Of a stretch of DNA of 64,000 nucleotides, positions 41,201-52,582 are shown one piece after another (the stretch's first letter is position 1; every line of letters starts with the position of its first letter). Source of the stretch: Limnomonas spitsbergensis (lineage: Eukaryota; Chlorophyta; Chlorophyceae; Chlamydomonadales); the NCBI GenBank assembly GCA_037349105.1, contig JAYJMM010000106.1:744001-808000 (forward strand). The letters run 5' to 3'. The notes beneath the pieces are model-generated. The model ran no database searches, was not told where the DNA came from, and saw nothing but the letters and a program-made list of their open reading frames with translations. The translations under genes were made by a program, and so were the position numbers.

Positions 41201-44200
41201 TTACCCCCACCCTATGTGTTTCTGCCTCTGACCCTGCCGCCCCACTTTCCCTCTCAGGTGGGCATGTCCGGCATGTGCTACCCCGACTCCCTCATTGGCT
41301 CCATCCCCAACATCTACTACTACGCGGCCAACCCATTACCCCCACCCTATGTGTTTCTGCCTCTGACCCTGCCGCCCCACTTTCCCTCTCAGGTGGGCAT
41401 GTCCGGCATGTGCTACCCCGACTCCCTCATTGGCTCCATCCCCAACATCTACTACTACGCGGCCAACCCATTACCCCCACCCTATGTGTTTCTGCCTCTG
41501 ACCCTGCCGCCCCACTTTCCCTCTCAGGTGGGCATGTCCGGCATGTGCTACCCCGACTCCCTCATTGGCTCCATCCCCAACATCTACTACTTCGCGGCGA
41601 ACCCATTACCCCCACCCTATGTGTTTCTGCCTCTGACCCTGCCGCCCCACTTTCCCTCTCAGGTGGGCATGTCCGGCATGTGCTACCCCGACTCCCTCAT
41701 TGGCTCCATCCCCAACATCTACTACTACGCGGCCAACCCATTACCCCCACCCTATGTGTTTCTGCCTCTGACCCTGCCGCCCCACTTTCCCTCTCAGGTG
41801 GGCATGTCCGGCATTTGCTACCCCGACTCCCTCATTGGCTCCATCCCCAACATCTACTACTATGCGGCCAACCCATTACCCCCACCCTATGTGTTTCTGC
41901 CTCTGACCCTGCCGCCCCACTTTCCCTCTCAGGTGGGCATGTCCGGCATTTGCTACCCTGACTCCCTCATTGGCTCCATCCCCAACATCTACTACTATGC
42001 GGCGGCCAACCCATTACCCCCACCCTATGTGTTTCTGCCTCTGACCCTGCCGCCCCACTTTCCCTCTCAGGTGGGCATGTCCGGCATGTGCTACCCCGAC
42101 TCCCTCATTGGCTCCATCCCCAACATCTACTACTATGCGGCAAACAACCCGTCCGAGGCCACCATCGCCAAGCGCCGCTCGTACGCCAACACCATCTCGT
42201 ACCTGACGCCCCCGGCTGAGAACGCCGGCCTGTACAAGGGGCTCAAGGAGCTGAGCGAGCTCATCAGCAGCTACCAGGGCATGCGGGAGAGCGGGCGTGC
42301 TGTACAGGTAAGCTCTTCACCGTTTGGATTCTGTGCATTAGGCAGCCATTGGGGCATGCAGGTAGGCACTACATCGTGGATTATGTGCATTAGGCAACTT
42401 TTGGGGCACGCAGGAGAGTGGCCGTGCAGTGCAGGTATGCACTTCACCTAATTTTCTGCACTAGGCAGCTTTCGGGGTATGAGGGAAGGGAGTTCTGCCC
42501 AATATCTCACCATGCCCTTGATCCTCCCCCTTTGCTCAACCTGACTCACAACTGAATCGACGACCTGACTCATCCCTCCTCTTAGATTTGCGCGACCATC
42601 ATCGAGGTGGCGCGCTCGTGCAACTTGGACCGCGACGTCGTCCTGCCCGAGGGTGACGAGGCCGCGAAGGCGCTCAGCCAGGACGAGCGCGACAACGTGG
42701 TCGGCAACGTGTACCGCAAGCTGATGGAGATCGAGTCGCGTCTGCTGCCCTGCGGTCTGCACATTGTGGGCGAGATGCCGACTGCCATGGAGGCCATTGC
42801 CACGCTGGTGAACATTGCGGAGCTGGAGCGACCGGACCAGAAGCCGTTGGGCATCAAGGGCCTGCCGGGGATTTTTGCGCGCTCCATCGGGCGCAACATG
42901 GAGCAGATCTACGCCGGGAACAACAAGGTGAGCTGCACGAGTGATTTTTTTTTACGTTGGGGTGCCTCTCCCTGCTAGGATTCTGCAACATGGAGCAGAT
43001 CTATGCTGGGAACAACAGGGTGAGCTGCATGCTGAAGTTGGGTTGCCTCTCCGTAACGATCAGAAAAACCTAAGAGGACGTTCTCTTCATCTGGATCCTT
43101 TGGTCTAACTGGTAAGAACGTTACACTCTCTCTGCTAGGCTCCGCAACATGCAAGTATGAGGCTGGGTAGGCCAGGTACAGCAAGACCCGCTGCTAGCTC
43201 TGTGTCATCACTCCATGCTAGCATGATACGAAAATTATTCATGGTAGCGTTATACAGCACAGGATAAGCTGGATTGCAACACTAAGGTAGCACGACATTG
43301 CAACACTACGGTAGCACGATACTGCGCTATACGCCGATACGGTGCAGGTTTAGCTGGATTGTGCTTCCATGCAATTACTGTAAGCCGGATTGTACTACCA
43401 AGGTAGTACGATATGGGTCGAGTACAGCCGGATTGTGCTTTCCATGATATGTTCACAGTGCGACCCAGACTGAGATGCAACACCACCGCACCAACACCGC
43501 AACACCTGCTCTCTGTTGCGTAGGGCGTCCTCGCCGACGTTGACCTCCTCCAGCGCATCACGAACGCATGCCGCGAAGTGGTTGGGGAGTTCGTCAAGGA
43601 CCGGACGGGTCTGGACGGTCGCATCGGGACCAACTGGTGGACCAAGATTGTGAAGTACACCGGGATGTACGTGGACCCCTGGGTGCGCGCCATCCAGGGA
43701 ACGGAGTTTGCGGCGGCCAACCGCGAGGACCTCATCAACACCTTTAAGTGCGTGGTATTCTTCAGAGGGGATTTATTCAAGGAATCTTCAGGGAGTTCTA
43801 TTCTATCGAGGGAACTCAGCACATTGGGATTGGGTAAATGATTCGTTTTTCAGGAATTGAGCATGCGGATGGGGTAAACAATTCATTTTGAAGGGAATTT
43901 AGCTTGGGGGATGAACCATTCGGTGACTGGAAATTTTGCCACGGGGATGGGGTTAACAATTCAAAATTTAGGGTATTTAGCCACGGGGATGGGGTTAACA
44001 ATTCAAAATTTAGGGAATTTAGCCACGAGATGAGGAAGGAACGGGCTGTGTTTCTAAGCCACAAGCGAGCCTTGTACTTCAGCTTCTCTTATTCGAGTAT
44101 AAACAAGTATTCATAAGCAAGTATTGTGTCCCCTCTCTCCTGTTTGTCCCTAGGTATGTTGAGTTCTGTTTGGAGCAGATTGTGAAAGTACGGTGACTGG

Positions 44201-47200
44201 AACTCAGCTACGTAATTCCGCCACCGTTAGGACCGAAATGGGCCCAGCACTGATTGTGCCCCCCCTCTCTCCTGTTCATCCCTAGGTATGTGGAGTTCTG
44301 CTTGGAGCAGATTGTGAAGGACAACGAGCTGGGCGCCCTGTCCGAGGCGCTCAACGGGGAGTACGTGCAGCCTGGCCCCGGTGGTGACCCCATCCGCAAC
44401 CCGCTGGTGCTGCCTACCGGAAAGAACATCCACGCCCTAGACCCCCAGTCCATCCCCACACAGGTAAAGGGTGCAAGTGGGGAGTTTCTTACCCACCCCT
44501 AAACCACCTTCCAACCTCAAATGCGTCTGAAACTCTGGGACCCTGAAGTGGACCGTCTGCTTGACCTTCAATTTGTTTTTCTCTCTCTCTCAGGCTGCCT
44601 GCAAGAGCGCGCTGGTGGTAGTGGACCGTCTGCTTGACCGCGAGCGTGACGCCAACGGCGGCAAGTACCCCGAGACCATCGCGCTCGTGCTTTGGGGAAC
44701 TGATAACATCAAGACGTACGGCGAGTCCCTCGCCCAGGTCATGATGATGGTCGGCATCCGGCCGGTGCAGGACGCACTGGGCCGCGTCAACAAGCTGGAG
44801 ATCATGTCGCTCGAGGAGCTCGGCAGGCCGCGCGTGGACGTCGTCGTCAACTGCTCGGGCGTGTTCCGCGACCTGTTTGTCAACCAGATGCTGCTGCTGG
44901 ACCGTGCGATTAAGCTGGCGGCGGAGCAGGACGAGCCCGAGGAGATGAACTTTGTGCGCAAGCACGCGAGGCAGCAGATGGAAGAGCTTGGGCTCAAGAG
45001 CCTGAGGGATTCTGCCACGCGCGTCTTCTCTAACAGCTCTGGTGGGTGTTCTCCCCACAACATGTCAACACATGGGATCAATACGGTTTACCGGTGAAGA
45101 ATCTTAAGATTCCACCGCCGAGGCGTCGACAAATGGTTTCTTTGTGAGCGGAGAAACCAGTCTCTCTCGCGCGACACTCAATCAATGTTCCTCGCATATG
45201 CATATTCTGATCATCTTCATGTCATAGTACCTTAGCCTTCCCGGTCGTTTTGCAGGCTCTTACTCCTCCAACGGCAATCTGGCGGTTGAGAACAGCAGCT
45301 TGGCCCTCTTTCAATCAAGCCCGCCCCTGTTGTATATACGCAGGCTCTTACTCCTCCAACGGCAATCTGGCGGTTGAGAACAGCAGCTTGGCCCCCTTTC
45401 AATCAAGCCCGCCCCTGTTGTATATACGCAGGCTCTTACTCCTCCAACGGCAATCTGGCGGTTGAGAACAGCAGCTTGGCCCCCTTTCAATCAAGCCCGC
45501 CCCTGTTGTATATACGCAGGCTCTTACTCCTCCAACGTCAACCTGGCGGTGGAGAACAGCAGTTGGACCGACGAGTCCCAGCTGCAGGAGATGTACCTCA
45601 AGCGCAAGAGCTTCTCGTTCAACTCCGACCGGCCCGGCGCCGGCGGCGAGGAGCAGCGCGAGATCTTCGAGACCGCGATGAAGACCGTCGACTGCACCTT
45701 CCAGAACCTCGACTCGTCTGAGATCTCGTTGACGGATGTGAGCCACTACTTCGACTCAGACCCCACCAAGCTGGTGCAGTCGCTGCGCGCGGACGGAAAG
45801 GCGCCCAGTGCCTACATCGCGGATACGACCACGGCCAACGGACAGGTGGGCCCGGGTTTTCAGGTTTCCCAACGCGGTGGGCTCCTCGGTGCTTTTCTAG
45901 GCAACCCTGGCACTGTGGCAGACAAACAGACAGATTCTGCCCGCTGTCGGAGTCCAACTGTTTTGTTTGCAGCGAGCATTACCCGTTTAAACCTTCGTGT
46001 TCAGTTTGGTGGGTGAACTTGCTATCCTTTCTTTCAGCATGGCCCAAAGGTGTAACGTCATTACCCCACTACATTCTGAACCCTTAACCCCACTACTGGT
46101 ATTTTTGTGACCCGGCACAAAAACAAAATATGGCATCCCTCCAAAGCAGGCATGACCCACTGTTTTATTGCCCAGCACAATTACCGAAGATCTGATCCCT
46201 GCTCTGCTTCCCCACCCCTTCAATAGCAACTACCTCCCCCCGCCTGCCTTCACTGTCCCCGTCATCAACAACTTGCCCCCTCAACCTGCTCCCCAGGTGC
46301 GCACTCTGGGTGAGACCGTGCGCCTGGATGCCCGCACCAAAAAGCTGCCCAACCCCATAACATACCCCCGCATCACTACCCCTGCTGTTCACCCCCTGAA
46401 TGATTACCGCTTGCTTCTCTTGCTCTCAGGTGCGCACTCTGGGCGAGACCGTGCGCCTGGATGCCCGCACCAAGCTGCTCAACCCCAAGTGGTACGAGGG
46501 CATGTTGGGCAGTGGCTACGAGGGCGTGAGGGAAATCCAGAAGCGCCTGACCAACACCATGGGCTGGAGCGCAACGTCGGGCATGGTGGACAACTGGGTG
46601 TACGATGAGGCCAACTCGACCTTCATCGAGGACCCGGACATGGCCAAGGTGAGGAGAGGGGATAAACCCTGAACCCTAAACCCAAGGACGAAAAACAAGC
46701 CCTAAACTCTGAACCCGAGGAGAGAGGACAAGCCTTGAACCCTAAACCCTAGGAGGGAGGACATGTGCCTGCAGGTCCGGGCTGGTCTCCGGGACTCTGG
46801 GCTGGTCTACAAACTCCTGGGAGTGAACGCTTCCAGTCTGAGCAGCAAGTAGAAGAAAATGACCCATCGTGACCAAAAATAAGTGCGAAGATCCCGACAT
46901 AGTTTTATTTTCAGCTGTACCTCGCCTCAATGATCCCGTCTACCGTAGATTCGAATAGCCGTCCCTCCTTAGTATCGATGTCTGGGGGTGAGGGTAGTGT
47001 CTGAGGGCTGATTAAAGAATCACTCTTTTGGGTGAGGGACGGCAATTGGGCTTGCAGCACTGACATACCGCGAACTTCGATGCCGAGGGAACGGATGAAA
47101 CTAACGATCTGCCCAGAGGGTGGCATCAAAATATTTGAAAATTTTCAACCTAGGGAAGGTAAGTTAAATCTACGGTAATTATCCCCACTTTGCCTCAGCC

Positions 47201-47409
47201 TCATGTACCTTTGTCGACTGTCTAAATCCTCCCTCCCCCTGTGTCCCCTTCAGCGCCTGATGGACGCCAACCCCAACTCCTTCCGCAAGCTGGTTGCCAC
47301 CTTCTTGGAGGCCAACGGCCGCGGCTACTGGGATGCCAAGCCCGAGCAGCTGGAGAAGCTGAGGCAGATGTACATGGACGTGGAGGACAAGATTGAAGGC
47401 GTCGAATAA
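32272..47409 (+). CDS. CHLH: Magnesium chelatase subunit H (plastid), 20 exons
   Basis: Porphyrin-binding subunit that, with ChlI and ChlD, inserts Mg2+ into protoporphyrin IX, the first committed step of chlorophyll synthesis in the chloroplast. Exons: 32272-32379, 32488-32581, 32932-33092, 33419-33553, 34449-34661, 35823-35942 (GC donor), 36190-36317, 36789-36927, 37314-37659, 39502-39683, 40063-40290, 40588-40806, 42071-42307, 42586-42927, 43524-43747, 44286-44463, 44594-45041, 45520-45845, 46430-46648, 47254-47409. The sum is 4,203 nt with perfect phase: 1,400 residues plus TAA, the family's normal length. Residues 1-36 ([20 protein letters not shown]...) look like a transit peptide, and this ATG is the one in frame with the mature start [10 protein letters not shown]. 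An N-terminal ChlH-type domain precedes the CobN/ChlH domain, with the conserved [15 protein letters not shown] at about 677-691 and [18 protein letters not shown] next. All conserved blocks appear intact. Confidence 0.95.
33835..34200. repeat. ~78-bp minisatellite in ChlH intron 4
   Basis: Four units with GGAAATCTTGGGCTCCTTGA and TCTGGGAAATTTTGGGCACC, decaying at the right. Confidence 0.85.
34316..34398 (+). pseudogene. Head copy of ChlH exon 5
   Basis: ATCATAGAGGCCGTCGCGCA and following bases copy ~75 bp of exon 5 (34449) including [12 protein letters not shown], then end at TTAACTAAG. No donor, so a truncated copy. Confidence 0.8.
34662..35345. repeat. GTGTCCAAGGG-type repeats in ChlH intron 5
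   Basis: Many degenerate units built on GGTGTCCAAGGGG and GGTGCTGCAGGGTGTGTCTA with AACCCTAAAC pieces. They start at the exon 5 donor (CCCAAGGTATGT). Confidence 0.7.
35395..35615. repeat. ~22-bp minisatellite in ChlH intron 5
   Basis: About ten units of ACCAAACAGGCATCTTATTGCC. Confidence 0.85.
36158..36189 (+). repeat. Copy of ChlH exon 6 tail forming exon 7 acceptor
   Basis: CCTGTGGATGAACGTGGTGTAG at the intron end matches CCTGCTGATGAACGTGGTGCAG at the exon 6 end (35921-35942), with two substitutions, one turning CAG into TAG. That TAG is the only acceptor giving the correct frame for exon 7 (EYVPAMKGG). Confidence 0.75.
37683..39300. repeat. 48-bp minisatellite in ChlH intron 9
   Basis: About 33 units with CATCACACTTTACTATATTT and CCTGGTCCGTCCTGTGCTGT; early units lack one base (GGTCGTCC) or differ. 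The unit equals 16 codons without stops on either strand, hence 200+ codon frames both ways. Confidence 0.95.
40988..42070 (+). repeat. Eight 135-138-bp tandem copies of ChlH exon 13 head with acceptor
   Basis: Copies begin at 40988, 41123, 41258, 41393, 41528, 41663, 41798 and 41933; the true exon begins at 42071. Each has the first ~75 bp of exon 13 ([25 protein letters not shown]) plus a pyrimidine tract ending CTCTCAG. Units are multiples of three with no stop, so the frame stays open into the true exon from every copy. Confidence 0.95.
42330..42440 (+). pseudogene. Tail copies of ChlH exon 13
   Basis: GGGGCATGCAGGTAGGCAC and AGAGTGGCCGTGCAGTGCAG then GTATGC repeat the exon 13 end and donor (42285-42312). 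Confidence 0.6.
42983..43032 (+). pseudogene. Tail copy of ChlH exon 14
   Basis: CAACATGGAGCAGATCTATG through GGGTGAGCTGCATG repeats the exon 14 end with its GTGAGC donor. Confidence 0.75.
43850..44035. repeat. ~42-bp repeat in ChlH intron 15
   Basis: Four decaying units with GGGGATGGGGTTAACAATTC and TTTAGGGAATTTAGCCAC. Confidence 0.7.
44135..44200 (+). pseudogene. Head copy of ChlH exon 16
   Basis: CCCTAGGTATGTTGAGTTCT and TTTGGAGCAGATTGTGAAAG copy acceptor and first 36 bp of exon 16 (44286). Confidence 0.75.
45256..45519 (+). repeat. Three 88-bp copies of ChlH exon 18 head with acceptor
   Basis: Heads at 45256, 45344 and 45432 (GCTCTTACTCCTCCAACGGC) precede the true exon at 45520. 88 is not a multiple of three; reading from an upstream acceptor meets TGA within one unit plus. 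The last acceptor must be used for a full protein. Confidence 0.9.
46018..46062 (+). repeat. Fragment of the ~180-bp repeat inside ChlH intron 18
   Basis: CTTTCTTTCAGCATGGCCCA followed by AAGGTGTAACGTCATTAC matches the element's distal end. It is the only clear copy inside ChlH and carries a CAG that could act as a cryptic acceptor. Confidence 0.4.
46297..46365 (+). pseudogene. Head copy of ChlH exon 19
   Basis: GTGCGCACTCTGGGTGAGAC and following copy ~55 bp of exon 19 (46430) with a CCCCAG acceptor, then diverge at AAAAAGCTGCCC. Confidence 0.8.
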
Positions 47410-47530
47410 GCACCTAAAATAAGAGTGTTGGGCATATGCCCCTTGTACCTTCATTGTCAGGTTGTGCGTGCACAGAACAGCTGAGGTCTTTTAGAGCCTT
47501 ATCGTAGTTTCGGACCTTCTATTTGTATGT

Positions 47531-47535
47531 TGTAA
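47531..47535 (+). terminator. TGTAA polyadenylation signal, ChlH
   Basis: TGTAA lies 122 bp after the ChlH TAA, in a short AT-richer 3' UTR (47410-47540). This is the standard chlorophyte poly(A) signal at a normal distance. Confidence 0.5.
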
Positions 47536-47539
47536 CGAG

Positions 47540-48175
47540 TGGATTATCAACGGAAGGGCGTTGTGCATTCTCAGTGGGGCAAGCCCCCCCTGAGAGTGCC
47601 CGGTGCCCCCCGTATGTTTTGAGAGTGTTTTTTGGAGAGAAGTGTGACGGTTTTCTCCTTTCTTTTCCACGTGCCCTGGTCATGTTCACCAGTTTTTTAG
47701 TTCCTGGCGTTTTCTCGCCCCTTTCTTTCTCTGTGACTCAGGGCTGCAGCGCCTGACGTGTTTTCATCGGCCAGGCAGCCCGTCTGGTTTGTCCGTTCCT
47801 TGCCGAATTATGTACATCATGCATCTTGAGAGTAGCGCAGTCTTAGTGTGAACGGTGAACATGGCTGGCTTTGCGAACCAGTCGCTTGTAATCGGATGCT
47901 GCAATCAAGCCGGATACAGAATCAACCGAAACGGATGCACTGAACACAATCAACCTGGTGTTTGGCAACTTGGTATAAACCTGCTGCATAAAATTAGTTT
48001 CGTACCTGAGCCGTCATGCACATTATGCCGAAACAGGGGAACGAAAGGCTTGACCATGTGAGCGTCCAGCTAATCGGTTGGGAGGAAGGAAACAAAGAAC
48101 AGGAAAATGAAGAAAAGGGGACTTTAAGTCAAAGGTCAAAAGGCTGGGAAACTGGTCGGTTGTGGGTTGTATGTC
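47540..48175. other. Intergenic, downstream of ChlH
   Basis: No gene or array recognised apart from weak words of the ~180-bp repeat at 48045-48120. Confidence 0.4.
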
Positions 48176-48815
48176 AATGACGTTACACCTCCGGTCGGTT
48201 ATGGTTTGGAAGTAAGGCAGCGATATAGCTGATCCTGAGGTGATAGTTGGCGACCAAGCCACTGCCGTTGCACCTGCAGGTCGTCATCGTTGAGGCGTAG
48301 ACGTTCTCAGAGGCTGGAACTTCCTTTGCCTTTCTTTTCAGCCTTTTGTCTGTCCCTTCACTTTTTCTCCCCCTTAACCTTTTTCCGCCTTTTTCCTGCC
48401 CCTGTTAATTAGGCGTCCACGCGGCCGAGCATTTTTGAGCAGGGCCCAGAGGTGCAACGCCATTGACCTACATGCTGTCAAAGAGAGCTGGGTGTAAGTC
48501 TCACAACCAAAATCCTTTTGTGTTCCTCTATTTCTTGCCACTCTCCTTTTGCCTTAAGTTTCCTTCTCACAACTCAAATGTTGTGCGCCCAGCCGCCCTC
48601 CCAGCCGGGTTTTGTTTAGCACGACCCAGAAGTGTAATGACATGAGCATACATTGATACATGATGTGCCTGTGATAGCAGTGCAATTTGGGGATATCTTC
48701 TTTGAACCCTCCCAGACTTTTAGTTAATGACGTTACACCTCTGGGCCCTGCTTAAATAAAGCTTGGCCACATCGGCAAACCTGAAGTCAGCTAAGAAAGT
48801 CAAGCGAGAAGCCTT
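48176..48815. repeat. Mixed-orientation copies of the ~180-bp repeat
   Basis: Reverse heads at 48176 and 48725; forward copies end at 48470 and about 48640. The forward copy 48300-48470 is the reverse complement of 28619-28800 through head and body, including CCTTTTGTCTGTCCCTTCAC, which defines the element length. Confidence 0.55.
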
Positions 48816-49194
48816 TTGTGAAAATGAATCAGGGCCACCGCCTGTCCAGGGTAGCAATTATGAAGAGGGCCGGAGCATGGTCACGGTAAATGAATAATGA
48901 AGCATTTTTAAGAGATGGTCATATAATGATATCAGCTTACGTTTCTGTACCATTTGCCTAGCTATAATATTTACCGGCCTGTCCTCACATAACACTCTCT
49001 TCGCCAGCCACGGTTCAAAGACGGATGGGTCTCTCTCCAACAGAAGCTGTTAGCTTGCCACCCCCAACCTGCCGAGCTAGGCTTGACCTGCAAGAGTACC
49101 AGAAGTTCTGAAACTGCAAAAACTCGAATACCGGTACGGTAGGCAAGTCGTGTCGTAAAAACGGTACCGTACCAATATGCGTATTTCCAGACTG

Positions 49195-49330
49195 GCGAGC
49201 GCATTTAGGTGGGTCCGTTTGAATGTGTTTAGGTGGGTCCGTCTGGGCGCATTTAGGTGGTCCGTGTGAACGCATGCAGGTGGTCCGTTTGGACGCATTT
49301 AGGTGGGCCGTCTGAACGCATTTAGATGAT
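49195..49330. repeat. ~24-bp repeat
   Basis: Five to six units of GCATTTAGGTGGGTCCGTCTGAAC with variants. Confidence 0.75.
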
Positions 49331-49445
49331 TTCAGACGTCGCAAGTTAAAACACAATTGCTGTGAACAGGTCTTGCCCTGTCTGGAAACCCGTGGCTGGT
49401 TCCTCCCCATCTGCCCCCTGGCTGACCCTGGCTGTACAGAGTGGC

Positions 49446-49638
49446 AGTGTTTTTTCTTTTTCCGGTTACGATTCCAGTTTGGGCAGGCCGCCCCGCGATC
49501 GCCAACGGCCCAATTGGGACCAAACCTGGACCAGGCAATGCCTGGTAGCCAATGCAGCAGGCCTGGCCACAAACGGGGCCTATGGCCGGAGGCCAGAGTG
49601 TAGCTGACAAGTAGCACAGTCACGAAAAAAGAAACACT
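49446..49638. mobile_element. Well-kept TIR copy of the CAGCTACAT family
   Basis: Ends AGTGTTTTTTCTTTTT and GAAAAAAGAAACACT. The inside has GGGCAGGCCGCCCCGCG, TTGGGACCAAACCTGGACC, GGCCGGAGGCC and TGTAGCTGACAAGTAGC. Intergenic, downstream of ChlH. Confidence 0.6.
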
Positions 49639-49654
49639 TTTTTTAAAGAGGCTT

Positions 49655-49833
49655 CGTTGAGGGCTACTTTCTAGGTAAAACTCGGGTGTCGGACTTGGTC
49701 TTCTCTGCCTTCCCGGCCTCTCCTTCTGTTCCTTTCCCCCCCTTTCCTCTTAGTTTCTTCTTTTCTCCCTTCTGAACAGTTGGGCGCCCACGCGGCCGAG
49801 CTTTGAGCGGGCCCAGAGGTGTAACGTCATTGA
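49655..49833 (+). repeat. Forward copy of the ~180-bp repeat, long form
   Basis: Begins GAGGGCTACTTTCT, then GGTGTCGGACTTGGTCTTCT, a pyrimidine-rich body, GCGCCCACGCGGCCGAGC and ends GTGTAACGTCATTGAC. Very close to 52083-52262, so the two are recent paralogues. Confidence 0.6.
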
Positions 49834-50059
49834 CTCTTGGCCGCCGCAATCTGGCCAAGCCAACCATCAACTGTACATGAGATGATCTGAGAAAAGCATG
49901 ACAACTAGTAATTATTGAAGGAACAGCAGGTTGTTGGGATGGCTGCCACCTCCCTTAATTACTCAGGCCAGGCAAGTGCCAAGGGTGGAGTTCAAATCAC
50001 CGGCAAGACAAAGCACTCAAAAGGCACTCAATGTTGCCCCTGACTACTCTTCCAGTTCA

Positions 50060-50415
50060 ATTATGACCACCGCCGTGACCGCCGTTGTGACCACCTCCGT
50101 GACCTCCCCTGTAACTTCCGCTGTAGCCGCCTTTGTGACCACCGCCGTGACCGCCGTTGTGACCACCTCCGTGACCTCCCCTGTAACTTCCGCTGTAGCC
50201 GCCTTTGTGACCACCGCCGTGACCTCCGCTGTAACCTCCGCTGTGACCACCGCCGTGACCGCCACCGTGACCGCCGCCGTGACCGCCGCCGTGACCCCCG
50301 CCGTGACCACCGCCATGACCTCCTCTGTAACCTCCGCCGCCATGTCCGCCACCGTGACCTCCGTTGTAACCTCCGCTGTAACATCCGCCGCCATGTCCGC
50401 CGCCATGTCCTCCGC
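50060..50415. repeat. GTGACC(G/T)CC minisatellite
   Basis: Higher-order array of GTGACCACCGCCGTGACC triplets; reads as (TAVTSAV)n on + and GGHGGGH on -. A 194-codon frame (49931-50515) spans it and ends in a more complex tail KPGTTEEILRLDVKEGMETL, but I see no domain or gene context. Confidence 0.75.
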
Positions 50416-50515
50416 CCAAGAGGGCACGATGAAACCTGGGACCACAGAAGAAATACTTAGGCTAGACGTTAAGGAGGGAATGGAAACACTCAGCAAAGCA
50501 TTTGGTGCCTTTTGA

Positions 50516-51470
50516 AGATTTTTGCTGCCGTTCAATTGAACGAAAGCAAGCTCGTTGACAAATATCCGACATTTAAAATGCAATGGTGTACATGTATCAG
50601 ACCATCAGTCACCATGGCGTTTTTGTCACAAAGTTAAGGCATCCACCCTTTTGCGAAAGGGCCAGGCAGAGCGAACCGGGGGAAAACCAGCGGCATATTG
50701 TCTGGCTGCAATGAATGAATGGATGCACCGTAAACACCGGCAACTAGTATGATGAAGTGAATCAGATTATCATTGACTGTATGATTCATTCTGCTTCATT
50801 ATCGGAAGCATGGCTAAACTAGCGCTAGCACGAGTTCAGACTGGCATACTGCGCTCCCTCATCATGTAGGCCACATGGCTCACCTCTGGTTGTTATCGTC
50901 TTCGCCGATAGTTGCGGTTGAACCGGAAATTACGAGTGCCGCCACGAACAACATGAGCGCCAGACTTTTCACCGTCTTTGCCTTCATCGTAATAATTTCC
51001 CAACACAGCGTGGAACGAATTTCGGGGTTCAATATCGGTATGCATGCTCACGCCCAACGGCAATTTATATGACATCATCAACTGAACAACTGTTTCTTTC
51101 CAGACCAACCGTTACCCGAGCAACTGCCGTCTTCTCTAGCAGTAGCATTGATGGGTATACGTGAGGTGCACCTGGAATTCGTACTAAACGAACTGGTGGT
51201 AGCTTCCTTGAGATTACTACTTGATTGATGCTGAGGCTGACCGACGGACGGCCAGGCAAACTAACTGCCAGGCCAAGTGCCAGACCAGCTTCTCGGGCTT
51301 CCCTACGAAATCAGGACTGGAAGCCTCAATCTCATATTCCCCTTGGCCTCCCTATCATGATCCATACACGTCAAGCTTAGCACAATCACATCTGATAAGT
51401 CCCTGATCGATCTGATCGTACCCAATATCCCATTTCATCAACTCAGTGGTCTGTCACACATACATCACCC
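50516..51470. other. Intergenic, nothing recognised
   Basis: Complex sequence without arrays; frames up to 70 codons show no motifs. Confidence 0.35.
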
Positions 51471-51739
51471 AAAGGGCCAAAAGGTGAAACGTCATTGACA
51501 CATACATCACCGGTGTTGGGCAAGGGGACATGGAGAGCATGTAGATGATGCGCTGCATGTCTGCTGCCAGTGCCCTAGCGTGAAGGAGAGGCTTAGGGAG
51601 AGAGGTTGGGTATGCGCCCCGGAGGGCGCCACAGACTTTGAACAGTTGTACCGGGGCAGGCTTGGATGGGAGGCTCTGCCTTTTGTTAAGGACGTCGTAC
51701 ACATTGTTGAGGCCTAGTTTTGTTGTTTTTCTTTGCCTG

Positions 51740-52582
51740 GGGTATAGGCTTGAAAGGGGCAAGGATACTTCGGGCTGTCTTTTCCTTTTTTTTGGGGGGG
51801 GGCATTATTTGATTCTTTCTCCTTTGTGTTCTTCTCCTCCTTTCCTTCTTCCAACAGGAAAGTTGAACGCCCGCGCGGCCGAGCCTTTTTGAGCTGGGCC
51901 CAGAGGTGTAATGTTATTGACAACCTTCAGAAGTTAGGGCATTGACAAGCATCACCTTCTCTTTTGGTCCTTTTTGTTGTTGTTGTTGTTGTTTGCCCCC
52001 TTTTTAGTTCTTCTCTTCTCCCTTCTGATCAGTGGGGCGCCCTCGCGGCCAAGCTGGGGTGGAATACGCTTGCCTTTGTGGACTTTGTTCAGGGCTACTC
52101 TCTGGAGGAACTCAGGTGTCGGACTTGGTCTTCTTTGCCTTCCCGGCCTCTCCTTTTGTTCCTCCCCCCCCTTTCCTTTTAGATTATTCTTTTCTCCCTT
52201 TTGGACAATTGGGCGCCCACGCGGCCGAGCTTTGAGTGGGCCCAGAGGTGTAACGTTATTGACCTTCGTTGTGAGCTTGGTGCATCACAATTTTCGGCCA
52301 GTGCCACTCAGCTTGATGGCTTTCAGTCTCCTGATCAGTTCAAAGGGCTCCAAGACGACGCGGTGTAGGACTAGGACCCGCAGGCACCTACATCTACTCT
52401 CTTCAGGGGCAGGGGATACGGTTTGCCTGACTTTTTGTTTTTGTTCTTGTTGTTTGAAAGGTGAACTTGCTTTCCTTTTTTTCTTCTGTGCCTTCACCCT
52501 GGACTTTACTATCTGACTTAATGTTTGCCGACGTGGCCGAGCTTTATCTTAGCAGGGCCCTTAGGTGTAACGTCATTAACCA
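51740..52582 (+). repeat. Three to four forward copies of the ~180-bp repeat in tandem
   Basis: Copies end at about 51920, 52262 and 52582 with AGGTGTAA.GT.ATTGAC or AGGTGTAACGTCATTAAC. A partial head with GGGGCGCCCTCGCGGCCAAG lies at 52035. All are on the same strand, with pyrimidine-rich bodies. A reverse head lies further on at 52874-52935. Confidence 0.55.

Noticed and set aside
43095..43150. tRNA (TTTGGTCTAACTGGTAAGAACG resembles a D-arm)
   Set aside because: No T-arm follows at the right distance and no acceptor stem pairs.
49931..50515. 194-codon Val/Thr-rich protein
   Set aside because: Mostly a GTGACC-type minisatellite with Gly/His and Arg-rich shadows on the other strand; no gene context.
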